Origin: UBA2589 sp965223235
Lineage (GTDB): Bacteria; Gemmatimonadota; Gemmatimonadetes; Longimicrobiales; Gaopeijiaceae
Assembly (NCBI GenBank): GCA_965223235.1
Contig: CBDCVV010000022.1
Location: 620,001 to 684,000, forward strand
Direction of reading: 5' to 3'
Length of the DNA: 64,000 nt
The notes below the pieces were generated by a model. The model did no database searches. It worked only from the letters and a program-made list of their open reading frames with translations, and was not told the origin of the DNA. Position 1 is the stretch's first letter; each line of letters opens with the position of its first letter. Positions 1-9,748 of this stretch are shown piece after piece. Both the position numbers and the translations under genes were made by a program.

Positions 1-5
1 GTGCG

Positions 6-38
6 GGCCGGCGAACCGGCCATGGGTCAAACTGACCC
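6..38. other. Two short adjacent hairpins at the left edge
   Basis: Positions 6-21 form a perfect 6-bp stem (GGCCGG/CCGGCC) around CGAA, and 24-38 form a second 6-bp stem (GGGTCA/TGACCC) around AAC. They lie just past the stop of the minus-strand P-loop gene, so they may end its transcript. There is no T-run on either side, so this is not a canonical intrinsic terminator. Confidence 0.3.
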
Positions 39-57
39 ACTACCCCGCGACCGCCTC

Positions 58-3000
58 TCAGTGCACGATGTTCCGCGCCCTCAGATGGTTGATGACCGCG
101 CCGACGAGTAGAGGCCGAATCCGGTACTGGTGCTCCTCGTTGATCTCGGAGCGCTTCGCGCCGTTGAAGCCCGCGCGAAGCCCCACCCCGGAAGACCCGT
201 TCGTAGCGGACAACACCGGCGCAATCAGATGCCGATTCCCCAGCGACTCGAAAATCTGATAGCTCTCGTGGCGGGGGAGCCGGAACACCTGGTCGTGCTC
301 CGCGAGCGTGAGCGTGCGGTGCTCGAGGAATGCCTTCAGCGTGAAGTTCTGGGTGAGCGAGAGCGAGTCGAGAACGGAGAAGTCCGGGCGCTGTGGCTGG
401 GGCAGCGTAACACCCTCACCCGCTTGGAAGTCGGCCGTGGAGAGCCACTGATAGAGCGCGAGGCGAAGGTATCCGGACGACGTGCGGTACAGCTGCTCGA
501 AGAAATCGTTCTCGATGAGTTGCGCGTACGCCGCGTCATCGCGCACTCGTAGAAGACGCCGACGGAGTCGGTTTCTGCGGCTCGGCGGCTGGACGAAGTT
601 CACCATGAGCCCGCTTCGTCGATGCCGGACCATGACCGCGTCCTTGAGGTCCGCGATCGCGAGTGGCTCCAAGTCCAACGCATCGACTTGGGAGACAGCG
701 GTCGGCTCGGACGCGGTAATGAGCTGCCACGCCGACGTCGTGATGCCCCCAAACCAGAAGATCTCAGGTTGGGTCTCGGCCATGAAAGTCAGGAAGCGCT
801 CGATGAGATCGCTCCCCTGAGGTACGCGCATGTACACGTGCTCGAGGTTGTCGACCATGACCGCCGTTGGCGGCTTGGATCCCTCGATCAAGATCTGTTC
901 GCTGAGCTCGTCGAGCGTCGTGGTCGCTTCCAGGCCGAGGCTCGCGGCGAGGTGAGCGGCCAGGCACGCCTCATCCGCCATGCGCTGATCGAGCGTCACC
1001 CGGCACACGCCTCCCTCCACATCTTCCTCGACGACTCCGGCGACGACGTTGAGAAAGCTCGTGATCCCCGACCCCTGCCGTCCGGTCACGATGAGCGGGA
1101 CGCCTTCACCGTCTTGCCACTGTCGCCAAAGGGCAGTCGCCTCCGTGAGTTCCGCACCCCGGCCCTGCAAGAGGGCCCGATCCGAGACCGGATCGAAGGT
1201 GAAGAGGCGCTGGTAGACGAGCGGGAGACTGTCGGTGAGCGCGGTGGTGTCGGCGAGAGCTTTCACCGAGCGGGTCGACGCCACCCCCGCGGGCGCGGCC
1301 CCGACCATCGCACTCCCAATCCGAACCCCCCGCTGGACGAGTCGGCGCAGCATGCGCGCCCGCACGACAAGCGCCCGAGCCGCCTGATCCACGGGCGGCC
1401 CCCACGTCTCATTGACCCAAGCTCGTGCCTCGGCGAAGCGTGAGCTCGCGGCCAAGAGACGCGCGGTCATACGGCCCGCGGCAAGCCGCTCGATGAGGGC
1501 TAACGATCCGCCCGACACTTCGGCCGACAGCCTCCGGAGCGCGGCATCGAGTCCGTCCTCGAGCTTGCCGGCTTCGGCGCGCAGCCCTTCGGCGATGTTG
1601 TCGATCGCTTCCCCGAGCAACTCGCCCGCTCGGCCTTGGCTCCCTTCCCCGCTCTCCTCGATCTCGGCACGGGCCGCATCGTAGGCGAAGGAGAAGACGT
1701 TCTCGAAGTCCGCGAGGTCGTTACGGACGACGGTGACCGCGTCGGCGAAGCCAAGTGTGGAGGCCCGGATGCGGTCGGTGCGTAAAGCGTCGAACGACTG
1801 GCGTGTCAGATCTTGAAGCGCGAGAACCCGCGATTCGACGGGACGGGCCCCACGCGGGAGCATCGCGTCTTCCGCATGCACGCGAAGCGCCGTCGGGGTC
1901 TGACGCACAATGGCGTATACAGCCTCCACGGTGGAGTCCGCCCCACTCTCCAAGAGTCGCTTCACCCCGTCGGCGTCGGGTACCGCGTCGAGCGCGGGGG
2001 TCATCGCGGTGCGCACTTCCTCTGCCAACGTCTCCAGGCGGGCCTCGCTCCAGCCGCCCGCCGAAGTCGTGGAACGCACGTCGTTGCGCACCTGGGCGAC
2101 TTGCTCGGCCGCTGCCAGGAGACCCGGGATTCCCGCCAGAAGGCCGTCCCGGAGACGAGCGCCGACACGCCTCTGGACTCCGGTCACCCCGGCCAGGAGC
2201 GACAAGATCGCTTGGTACTGCGTCAATCGAGCCGCGATCGTGGCGTCCCACGCCTCGTGTGCCTCCAGCACGCGATCGGTCCTCTTGAGTATGGGCCCCC
2301 GGGCGGGTGGGACCGGCCGCAAGAGAAAGCTGCCCACAACAGGGGCGTCCGCTTCCAGACGTTCTGTCGGAGCCTCGAGTCGATCGACCCCGACGTTGCG
2401 AGGCGCAGCTGCAATGCACGCACGCAGATCTTCTTGAAGCTGGAGTCCCGCTTGAGCTACTGCCTCCCACGGACCGCTCGCTTCTTCTTCAGCCGTCTCG
2501 AGCTGCTCGGCCTTCACGAGCTGCGGGAGCGCCGCGTCACCCCAGTGCACGAACGCGACTTCGACGCTCCGTCCCCACTCGGCCCACGCGCGCGCTGCGT
2601 CGACGATCCCGTCGTCCACCGCGGGTGCGATCGCCTCCGTCAGGTGCGAGAGCGCGAAGGCTCGGGCGTCGACGGTGCGAGTCGTCCCCGCCTTGCGAGC
2701 CGACGAGAAGACGCGAGCGAGCGACTTCCCCCACAGCCGTCGGGCCCTGTCTACACTGCGCGAGTCGAGCGCGCGCTCCGGCCACATCGCCTCGAACGAT
2801 CCCGAGAGCCCACCGCAGCGCGACTCTACCTCATCGAGGGTGCGGCGCAACGTGTCCGCTACGCTCGCTGCCGGGGGCGCCTCGTTGTAGGTGGTCAGGA
2901 GCGGTTCAATGAGGTCCATCCGCACCGAACGCCGGTACTCCAGCAGAGCATCACTTCGCTCCAGCCAGGCCACCGGCGCCGGACCATTCAGTCCCATCTC

Positions 3001-3228
3001 TTCGACACACGCTTGGTGGCGGGCCAACCCCTCGGTCAGCGGCACGACGAGTGTCTCGTGCAGCCGCTCGTCCACTTCGCTCCACGCCGAGCGGATCGGG
3101 CGGGCGCACGCCTCGTCGATCGCGGCATACAATGCGTCGCCGACCGGCTCGCTCGGTGGTACCGACTCGTCCGGCCTGACCGGGGGCGCTTCCGCTGCGT
3201 CGCCGCTCACAGGCTCAGCCATCGTCAC
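58..3228 (-). CDS. Large P-loop NTPase-like protein with C-terminal winged helix, degenerate Walker A
   Basis: This encodes about 1,056 residues. The first ~680 are mostly helical, Ala/Glu/Arg-rich and unrecognised. A nucleotide-binding-like module follows: VTGRQGSGITSF at about residues 709-722 resembles Walker A but has Ile where the phosphate-binding Lys should be. A Walker B-like strand (VMVDNLEHVYM, about 788-798) and a sensor-1-like FWFGGITTS come next. The last ~100 residues look like a winged helix, as in ORC/STAND-type AAA proteins. The start is GTG at 3228 or ATG at 3222; either overlaps the 3' end of the MscS-like gene, so the two are probably translated together. The pairing suggests a shared role at the membrane, but no function is established. 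With the Lys missing it may bind nucleotide poorly or act as a scaffold. Confidence 0.75.
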   Translation of the reverse strand: MTMAEPVSGDAAEAPPVRPDESVPPSEPVGDALYAAIDEACARPIRSAWSEVDERLHETLVVPLTEGLARHQACVEEMGLNGPAPVAWLERSDALLEYRRSVRMDLIEPLLTTYNEAPPAASVADTLRRTLDEVESRCGGLSGSFEAMWPERALDSRSVDRARRLWGKSLARVFSSARKAGTTRTVDARAFALSHLTEAIAPAVDDGIVDAARAWAEWGRSVEVAFVHWGDAALPQLVKAEQLETAEEEASGPWEAVAQAGLQLQEDLRACIAAAPRNVGVDRLEAPTERLEADAPVVGSFLLRPVPPARGPILKRTDRVLEAHEAWDATIAARLTQYQAILSLLAGVTGVQRRVGARLRDGLLAGIPGLLAAAEQVAQVRNDVRSTTSAGGWSEARLETLAEEVRTAMTPALDAVPDADGVKRLLESGADSTVEAVYAIVRQTPTALRVHAEDAMLPRGARPVESRVLALQDLTRQSFDALRTDRIRASTLGFADAVTVVRNDLADFENVFSFAYDAARAEIEESGEGSQGRAGELLGEAIDNIAEGLRAEAGKLEDGLDAALRRLSAEVSGGSLALIERLAAGRMTARLLAASSRFAEARAWVNETWGPPVDQAARALVVRARMLRRLVQRGVRIGSAMVGAAPAGVASTRSVKALADTTALTDSLPLVYQRLFTFDPVSDRALLQGRGAELTEATALWRQWQDGEGVPLIVTGRQGSGITSFLNVVAGVVEEDVEGGVCRVTLDQRMADEACLAAHLAASLGLEATTTLDELSEQILIEGSKPPTAVMVDNLEHVYMRVPQGSDLIERFLTFMAETQPEIFWFGGITTSAWQLITASEPTAVSQVDALDLEPLAIADLKDAVMVRHRRSGLMVNFVQPPSRRNRLRRRLLRVRDDAAYAQLIENDFFEQLYRTSSGYLRLALYQWLSTADFQAGEGVTLPQPQRPDFSVLDSLSLTQNFTLKAFLEHRTLTLAEHDQVFRLPRHESYQIFESLGNRHLIAPVLSATNGSSGVGLRAGFNGAKRSEINEEHQYRIRPLLVGAVINHLRARNIVH

Positions 3229-4696
3229 CCGCCGACTCTGCCGTCACGTGTAGGGAGTCCGCACCTACGTCGTCCGCCTCTTCGCGGGCGGCCTCCCGCC
3301 GCTGCTCGACGGCGGGAGCGGCGTGCTCCATGAAGCGACGCTCCATATGCGCGACATCGAGTAGCCCTGCCTCTCGAAAACCGGCCCGGGCGCGCTCCGT
3401 CACGTCGCTCTGGAACATGAACTCGAGGCGAGGATCGAGGACGTACGCTTTGACCCGCACTCGTGTCAGGAAGGTCTCCTTGAAGACGTCCGAGACGAGC
3501 ACGACGATCGGCTTCTTCAGGTAGACGTACTTGGAGCTCGTGGCGGCATCGAAGGCGATCCGCTTGGCCAACGCCTCGTCGGCCCATCCGGGTAGGTAGA
3601 GATCCGTCACGACTTGGCTGTTCAACTCACCTGCGTTCGCGTTCGCGACCTGTTGGTCGACGACTTGCGCATTCGGCACCGACACGAGGTTGTCGTCGGG
3701 AGTGACAATCCGGGTGGATCGCAGTCCGATCGACACGACCTCGCCGTACGTCCCGTCGACCGAAATCTTGTCGCCGACCTGGAAGGGTTGATCGAAGACG
3801 AGGATGATGCCGCCGAAGAGGTTCTTCAGAAGATCTTGGGCCGCGAAACCGATCGCGACACCGATGGCGGCCGCGGCCGCAAAGATACCTTGAGCGTTCA
3901 CGCGGAAGATCACGCTGACGATCAGATACGCGGCGAAGACCCAGAGGATGATCCGGACGATCGGGACGAGCCGCTTGTAAAAGAGGCGGCGACTGGCGTT
4001 TCGTTCGGCGAGGGCATCGAGAAGCCACACGCTGCCCCGCACCACCCCGTTGAAGACCAGAAGCACGATGAGCGAGAGGATGATGCCGCGTCCGAAGCTC
4101 CGTACGCGCAGCCCCGCCTCACCGAGGACCTCGCCCCCGGTCGCGGGGTCGATGGCTTGGCCTCCGCTCCCCGTGGCGGGGGTCGTGGTCGCGGCGGGCG
4201 CCGGCGACGAGGCAGCGGCCTGTTCGACATCGGCCTCGAGCGACTCCAACCGACGGACGAGCGCTTCCTGTCCGGCGAGTACGGCGTCGAGGCGAGAGGT
4301 GAGGTCGGATCGCTCCTGGGTTGTTGGAGTCGTTTCCTGCTCGGCAACGGGGTTCGTCGGAGTCGCGGTTGCGGGCGCAACCGAGTCGCTGACGTCGACA
4401 TCGCCCGCCCCCTCCGCAACGGAGTCCGGCACGAGAGAGTCGACGATCGCCTCGATGTCGTCGACGGCATCGTCCGCGACCCGGACGAGCGGATCCCTCA
4501 CGGTGGTCGACGAAGAGTCGACGACGGGGATCAGCGTCTCTGCAGATTCAGAAGGATCAGCGTCGTCGGCCATCCAGCCGCACGCCGACATCGTAAGCGC
4601 GGCCAGAACCAGAGCCGGACGGTAGAGTCGGCTCACCCGGAGCACGCGGGAGCGCGCCCGAACGAGGCTCACAGAAACCAGTGGGGGCTTCGGCAT
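3215..4696 (-). CDS. MscS-family mechanosensitive channel with N-terminal lipobox
   Basis: This is a 493-residue small-conductance mechanosensitive channel homologue that should gate solute release under membrane tension. The MscS core lies at about residues 270-350. It has an Ala/Gly-rich pore helix (AAAAIGVAIGFAAQDLLKN), then the beta domain with DKISVDGTYGEV and VSVPNAQV. Ahead of it are membrane helices at about 200-265 and a short coiled-coil segment at about 105-140. The N terminus is unusual: a basic signal ends in a lipobox (ALTMSAC), so the mature protein may be lipid-anchored. I chose ATG at 4696 because it gives the compact signal peptide; a TTG at 4726 is the other option. The stop overlaps the start of the P-loop protein gene downstream. 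Confidence 0.88.
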   Translation of the reverse strand: MPKPPLVSVSLVRARSRVLRVSRLYRPALVLAALTMSACGWMADDADPSESAETLIPVVDSSSTTVRDPLVRVADDAVDDIEAIVDSLVPDSVAEGAGDVDVSDSVAPATATPTNPVAEQETTPTTQERSDLTSRLDAVLAGQEALVRRLESLEADVEQAAASSPAPAATTTPATGSGGQAIDPATGGEVLGEAGLRVRSFGRGIILSLIVLLVFNGVVRGSVWLLDALAERNASRRLFYKRLVPIVRIILWVFAAYLIVSVIFRVNAQGIFAAAAAIGVAIGFAAQDLLKNLFGGIILVFDQPFQVGDKISVDGTYGEVVSIGLRSTRIVTPDDNLVSVPNAQVVDQQVANANAGELNSQVVTDLYLPGWADEALAKRIAFDAATSSKYVYLKKPIVVLVSDVFKETFLTRVRVKAYVLDPRLEFMFQSDVTERARAGFREAGLLDVAHMERRFMEHAAPAVEQRREAAREEADDVGADSLHVTAESAGDDG

Positions 4697-4750
4697 GCCG
4701 ACACGATGGCAAGAAGGGCGCGACAAGGCGAGTCTATTCGCCGGACCGCG

Positions 4751-7018
4751 TCAAAACACCCGCCCCACGCTCACCGACAGACGTCCCTTCCCACGGTCGG
4801 TAGCCCGCGACCACTGCACCATCGCAGGACCGACCAGCGTCTCCACTCCGAACGCGACCCCCCACCCCACGACGGGGTCTTGGACCGGGAAGTCCCAGAC
4901 GTCCTGGACCCCTCCGACATCGGCCCCCAAGCGCACGTGCGCACCCCTCGGGAGTTGCACCCGGAGTCCTACGCGACCGACCTGGACCGACCGACCCACG
5001 AGTTCGTCCGGGTCGAGACCGAGCTGAGGGACTTTGGAGTTCCGGAAGACGACCGATCGGTGTGTGCCTCCCAGATAGAATTGCCGATGCTCGGGCAGAT
5101 CGGCTCCCCACGCTGACCCGGCGAAGAACCCGACATCGAGTACGAATACTTCGTGGAGCGGGACGAAGCCGAGCCCGGCGACGGTGACGACAGCAAAGCT
5201 TCCTCCCGCGGAAAGATCACTCCCGCCCACCTCCCATCGCGCCGTGGCATCGATGCCGCTCGTGGGAAAGTCGATGCGGTCGAGCGACTCGAAGTCGAAG
5301 ACTCCAGCACCCGATACAAGGAGCACGTCCGGGGTTACCGTCCCGTCGGTGACGATCCACTCGCCACTCGCTTCGAGACCGAGGAAGCTCGAACGACCGC
5401 CGACCAACCCGAGGGTCGTCGTCAGATTCGTGAGCTCGAAGCCGACCTCGGTGGGAAGTGTGCGGGGGAGCGTGAGTCGACCCTGACTCCAGCTCAGCGT
5501 CGTGCCCCCCTCGAATCGGCCGTTCACTCCGTGGCGCCTCAGGTACGCGAGCGACGCCCTCGTCTCTTCACCTACCCGCAGGTCCACACGGGTCACGGAG
5601 CCGTATCGCACCCGGTTGTGCAGAGTCGTCGTGAAGAGGAGAGCTGCCAGGAACTCGTCGTCGTAGCGGACGCCTACCCCGAACCGATCACGAGGCCTCT
5701 CCTCGACTCGTACCGTGAGGTCCGCACCGTCTTCCGCACCGTCCTCTGCACCGTCCTCTGCACCGTCCTCTGCACCGTCTTGCGCGGGGTCGAGTCGATA
5801 CCGCACGAGGCCGAAGAGGCCGGTCGCGTCGATGTCGGCCAGTCGGTCCGCGAGGAGGGGAGCCGAAACGTACGCGCCGGGCGCAATGCGTAGCTCGTCG
5901 CGCACGAACCGATCGATCTGAGGGCGCTCCGATCCTTCCACCGACACGGACCGTATGCGAACCGAGTCGCTTAAAAAGCCTGGGGCTGGATCGCCATCGA
6001 GCGCGGTTCGGGAGGCGCGCCGACCTCCTCGTGCTCGGCTCGCGATGGCGGCCAACGGAGCCCGCGATGCCTCGGCCGCCATCGTGCCCCGTTCCACCCA
6101 CTCCGCATACTGCTCGAAGTCCAGCGCAGAGAGTCCTTCGACGTCGGGAGTGATGAGGATGTCGCAGAGTGCCCTCTGCTCGGCTTGGGCATCCTGCATG
6201 AAAAGGGTGATCACCTGATCCAACACGTCGACGACGTTGGCGAGCTCTTCTCCGTCTTCGAGGGGGTTCGAGACGTCGCTACAGATGACGAAGTCCGCCC
6301 CGAGGTCCCGTGCATCGGAGGCGGGGAGATTCCGCGCCAGGGCACCATCTACGAGAAGGCGACCATTCAACTCGAACGGCTCGAAGCCTCCAGGAAAGCT
6401 GATACTCGCCCGCATGGCATCCGCCAGAACACCGCGATCGAGGACGACCGCCTCCCCCGTCTCGATGTCGGCTGCCACGGCGACGAAGGGGCGCGGCAAG
6501 TCGCGGAACGTCCGTACCCCCGCGGCGCCCCACGTAGCCTGCTCGGCCAGTCGGTACACATTGGTGCCGTCGGTCGCGCCCGTGGGCAGGCCCACTCGAC
6601 CGTCCCGAATGGGTAGGGTCGCGATGGTACGCTCGTCGAAGCGCCGCTGGTGGAGGAAGCGCCGCTCTCGTTCGGCGTCGTTTGCCAAGACGCTTCCCCA
6701 ATCGGTCGCGGCCACGAGCGACTCGATGGAGTCTGGCGTCAGACCCATCGCATAGAGGCCACCGAGTACGCTGCCCATGCTCGTCCCAGCGACTACGTGC
6801 ACCGGCACACCGAGCTGCTCCATGACCCGCAGCACGCCGATGTGGGCGAAGCCCTTCGCACTTCCCCCGCTCAAGGCAATCCCGATCGTGGGGGCAGTTC
6901 CAGTGTCGCTACCGGGGCGCTCTTGAGCGAATGCGGGGACCGCCGCTACCGACGAGGCGACGGCGGTCCCAGCGATCACCACGAGCGCGATGCTCAGGCG
7001 ACGAGTGAGGAACATCAC
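4751..7018 (-). CDS. Patatin-like phospholipase with C-terminal outer-membrane beta-barrel
   Basis: This 755-residue secreted protein has a signal peptide ending near AFAQ (about residue 32). The patatin domain shows the oxyanion loop SGGSAKG (50-56), the nucleophile elbow GTSMG with Ser80, and the catalytic Asp in DGA (Asp224). These complete the Ser-Asp dyad of patatin/NTE lipases. A POTRA-like segment (about 345-430) and a surface-antigen/Omp85-type barrel follow, ending in a C-terminal Phe typical of BamA substrates. The architecture matches PlpD-like type Vd proteins, which present a lipase at or beyond the outer membrane. A short acidic Asp-Gly-Ala-Glu repeat sits between the POTRA-like segment and later strands. 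The start is GTG at 7018 or ATG at 7015. It lies upstream of the MscS-like gene with a 54-bp gap, so they may be co-transcribed. Confidence 0.92.
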   Translation of the reverse strand: MMFLTRRLSIALVVIAGTAVASSVAAVPAFAQERPGSDTGTAPTIGIALSGGSAKGFAHIGVLRVMEQLGVPVHVVAGTSMGSVLGGLYAMGLTPDSIESLVAATDWGSVLANDAERERRFLHQRRFDERTIATLPIRDGRVGLPTGATDGTNVYRLAEQATWGAAGVRTFRDLPRPFVAVAADIETGEAVVLDRGVLADAMRASISFPGGFEPFELNGRLLVDGALARNLPASDARDLGADFVICSDVSNPLEDGEELANVVDVLDQVITLFMQDAQAEQRALCDILITPDVEGLSALDFEQYAEWVERGTMAAEASRAPLAAIASRARGGRRASRTALDGDPAPGFLSDSVRIRSVSVEGSERPQIDRFVRDELRIAPGAYVSAPLLADRLADIDATGLFGLVRYRLDPAQDGAEDGAEDGAEDGAEDGADLTVRVEERPRDRFGVGVRYDDEFLAALLFTTTLHNRVRYGSVTRVDLRVGEETRASLAYLRRHGVNGRFEGGTTLSWSQGRLTLPRTLPTEVGFELTNLTTTLGLVGGRSSFLGLEASGEWIVTDGTVTPDVLLVSGAGVFDFESLDRIDFPTSGIDATARWEVGGSDLSAGGSFAVVTVAGLGFVPLHEVFVLDVGFFAGSAWGADLPEHRQFYLGGTHRSVVFRNSKVPQLGLDPDELVGRSVQVGRVGLRVQLPRGAHVRLGADVGGVQDVWDFPVQDPVVGWGVAFGVETLVGPAMVQWSRATDRGKGRLSVSVGRVF
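5724..5783 (-). repeat. 12-bp tandem repeat inside the patatin gene
   Basis: Five 12-bp units lie head to tail: three identical (5736-5771) and an imperfect one at each end. Each encodes four residues (E-D-G-A), giving an acidic flexible stretch. A unit length divisible by three means copy-number change would not shift the frame. Confidence 0.85.
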
Positions 7019-7111
7019 GGTGAGGGTCTACGCTTTGGACTCGAGTCTCGTTCGACGCCCTGTGTACCCGCCTCCCACCCCGTAGCTCCCCTACCGATCG
7101 TCGCTGCCGAG

Positions 7112-9748
7112 CTACTCCTCTCTCAGCACCGTTACCGGATCGACCCGTGTCGCGCGACGCGCCGGAATCCAGCACGCTGCTACCGCAACCAGGGTCAACA
7201 CGAGCGGCCCCAAAAGGAAGGAAGCAGGATCCCGTGCATCGATGTTGTATAACATCGACTCGAGCAGACCTGTGAGCCCCCACGCGCCCGCGATTCCGAT
7301 CACGAGGCCGACGAACGCCACCTTGAGTCCTTCACTCAAGACGAGCTTCTGGACCGCCCCGGCCTGGGCGCCCATCGCCATCCTGATGCCGAGCTCTCGA
7401 CCCCGCTGCGTGACGGCGTACGACATGACGCCGTACGTGCCTACGGCAGCGAGCAGAAGGGCCAACGCCGCGAAGGCGGCCAAGAGCGTGGTGAGGAATC
7501 GAGCCCGTGCCATCGCCCCACCCATGACGTCCGTCATCGGCTGAAGGCCGGATACGGGGAGCGCTGCGTCGCGAGCCCAGACGATACGGCGAGCGGCCGG
7601 AGCAAGCTCGGTCGGATCGCCCTGCGTACGCACGACGAAGTTCATGGTGCGGGGCGCGTTCGCGAAGACGACCTGAGGGTAGTGGAAGTAGAGCTCGGTC
7701 CCGACGGGTCGCTCGAGTCCGGCGTTCTTCACGTCCTCGACGATCCCGACGACCTCCATGAAAGGATTCGGTCCTCCGAAGCCCGGCCTTAGCCGCTTCC
7801 CGATCGCACTCTCCCCGGGCCAAAACGTCTCGGCCAGCGTCCGATTCACGAGGGCCACGGGGAGGCCATTGGCATCGTCACTCGGCTCGAAACCACGCCC
7901 CTCGACCACCGAGATACCCATCGTTTCGAGGTAGTCGTGTGTGATCGTCTGATAGAAGTCGACGTTCTGAGGCGGCGAGTCGTCCGTCACGACGAAGTTC
8001 TCGAACTCGGTGTCGTTGGCGTTCAGCCGTCGCGCGGGGGCGAGCCCGGACATCGCCGCAGCGCCCGTCACCCCCGGCTCGGCTCGGAGCTGATCGAGGA
8101 TGAGTTGGTTGAATGCGAGCTGGTCTTCGGCGCCCGGGTACGTCGCCGACGGCAGAAAGACCTGGTACGTGAGCAAGCCGTCCGGCTCAAAGCCTGGCTC
8201 GACTGCGTTCAGGGCGCCGAAACTCCGGATCATCAAGCCGGCCCCAACGGCCAAGATGAGCGCCAGAGCGGTCTCGCTGATCACGAGCAGTGAGCGGAGT
8301 CGTCGTTGTCCGGCGCTCGACGTCGACCGCGTGCCCCCGTCGCGGAGTGCGCCCGCGAGGTCCCGCGTCGCTACGTGCCGGGTCGGTGCCAACCCGAACA
8401 AGACGCCGGTCAAGATCGCGACCGCCGTGGTGAAGAGCAGGACGGTGCCGTCGAGCTGGACCTCCGCGAGCCTCGGCAGATCACCGGGGCTCGCCGACTG
8501 GAGGAGCCGCAGCGACCCGAATGCGAACGCGGTGCCGAGCAAGGCGCCCAGCGACGCGAGAACCACGCCCTCCGTCAAGAACTGACGTAGGAGTCTGCCG
8601 TGACCCGCGCCCATCGCCGAGCGAACTGCAACCTCCTTGTGTCGATCTTGAGCGCGAGCGAGAAGTAAATTCGCGACGTTCGCACACGCGATGAGGAGTA
8701 CGAAGCCCACGGCACCCAAGAGTACCATGAGCGCGGGCCGCACATCCCCAACCACCTCTTCCTGGAGTTCGACCATGTGGAGCGGGTGGTTGTCTGCTGA
8801 GATGTGGCCCGACTGGACATCTTCAGGCCACCGCTCCACGAAGGTGCGGAGTTCGGTCTCCGCAGATTCGACGGTCATCCCGGCCGCCAGCCGACCGACG
8901 AGGAAGAGGTAGTGAGAACCGAAGTTGTTCCGATTCCCCCAATCGAGTTGGAGCGGTACCCAGAGCTGCGCGCCCGACTCGTTCAGGTCGAAGTTCTCCG
9001 GCATGATACCGATCACATCCGTCATCGTACCGTTGAGGTCGATCGTGCGACCTAGGATATCCGGGTCGCCGCCGAACGATCGTTGCCAGAGTTCGTGGCT
9101 GAGCACGGCGACATCGGGCCCGCCGGGCTGATCTTCGTCTTCACCGAAGAAGCGGCCCATTTGCGGGGAGACGCGGAGTGCCTGGAAGAGCTGCCACGAG
9201 AAGGCGGCGGCATCGACACGCTCCGGTTGGTCATCGCCCCCGATGCTCGCTTGGAAGGTGTTGTACGCCCCTAGCGACTCGAAGGCCCGCATGCGCTCGG
9301 CGACCTCCATGTACTCCGGGGGGGAGATCCAGAATCCCTCAAAGCCCATGCTGGGGAAGGAGGAGGTCAGCAGAACGAGCTGATCGGAGTCCGGGTACCT
9401 GAGCGGCTCCAAGACGACTCCGTTCACGACGCTGAAGATCGCCGTATTGGCTCCGATCCCGAGTCCCAGCGTGAGTACTGCGATCAGCGTAAATCCAGGT
9501 CGCCTCAAGAGACCGCGTACCGCGTGCACCACTTCTTTCGTCCACCCGTCCATCGTCATCCCCTCGAATCGAAACGTCATGGCCGCCCCGGCAATGCCCA
9601 GGGCGAGTCTGGTCAGTTCTCCGACGCCGGCGCCTGTCTCGGCGACGTCGTCGATATCCGCAAGCCACTCCTCTCGCCACCGCGCGCGTTCGCCGGCAGG
9701 TACGAGCACGCTCACGACGTGCAACCACGCGGTGCAAAGGAACCGCAC
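7112..9748 (-). CDS. ADOP-family ABC transporter permease (MacB/FtsX type), cassette 1
   Basis: This 878-residue permease has two FtsX-type modules. A cytoplasmic N-terminal prefix of about 75 residues precedes the first transmembrane helix (TLIAVLTLGLGIGANTAIFS) and a MacB-like periplasmic domain. Three helices follow with the FtsX signature (LLIACANVANLLLARAQDR). A second periplasmic domain and FtsX module end in the typical ARRATRVDPVTVLREE tail. It carries no ATPase, as usual for ADOP permeases, and must borrow one. The start is GTG at 9748, which shares one base with the PadR stop (TAGTG). Upstream in-frame codons would intrude into padR and lack the permease prefix. PadR probably represses the pair. 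Confidence 0.93.
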   Translation of the reverse strand: MRFLCTAWLHVVSVLVPAGERARWREEWLADIDDVAETGAGVGELTRLALGIAGAAMTFRFEGMTMDGWTKEVVHAVRGLLRRPGFTLIAVLTLGLGIGANTAIFSVVNGVVLEPLRYPDSDQLVLLTSSFPSMGFEGFWISPPEYMEVAERMRAFESLGAYNTFQASIGGDDQPERVDAAAFSWQLFQALRVSPQMGRFFGEDEDQPGGPDVAVLSHELWQRSFGGDPDILGRTIDLNGTMTDVIGIMPENFDLNESGAQLWVPLQLDWGNRNNFGSHYLFLVGRLAAGMTVESAETELRTFVERWPEDVQSGHISADNHPLHMVELQEEVVGDVRPALMVLLGAVGFVLLIACANVANLLLARAQDRHKEVAVRSAMGAGHGRLLRQFLTEGVVLASLGALLGTAFAFGSLRLLQSASPGDLPRLAEVQLDGTVLLFTTAVAILTGVLFGLAPTRHVATRDLAGALRDGGTRSTSSAGQRRLRSLLVISETALALILAVGAGLMIRSFGALNAVEPGFEPDGLLTYQVFLPSATYPGAEDQLAFNQLILDQLRAEPGVTGAAAMSGLAPARRLNANDTEFENFVVTDDSPPQNVDFYQTITHDYLETMGISVVEGRGFEPSDDANGLPVALVNRTLAETFWPGESAIGKRLRPGFGGPNPFMEVVGIVEDVKNAGLERPVGTELYFHYPQVVFANAPRTMNFVVRTQGDPTELAPAARRIVWARDAALPVSGLQPMTDVMGGAMARARFLTTLLAAFAALALLLAAVGTYGVMSYAVTQRGRELGIRMAMGAQAGAVQKLVLSEGLKVAFVGLVIGIAGAWGLTGLLESMLYNIDARDPASFLLGPLVLTLVAVAACWIPARRATRVDPVTVLREE

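Noticed and set aside
1813..3333. A 506-codon plus-strand open frame opposite the P-loop gene
   Set aside because: Arg/Pro-rich translation without any motif, typical of an antisense shadow in GC-rich DNA.
3614..5116. A 500-codon plus-strand open frame opposite the MscS and patatin genes
   Set aside because: It lies antisense to two genes with clear family motifs, has no recognisable domain and is explained by GC-biased third positions.
5724..5783. Tandem repeats as a possible CRISPR array
   Set aside because: Repeats are contiguous 12-mers without spacers and lie in frame inside a coding gene.
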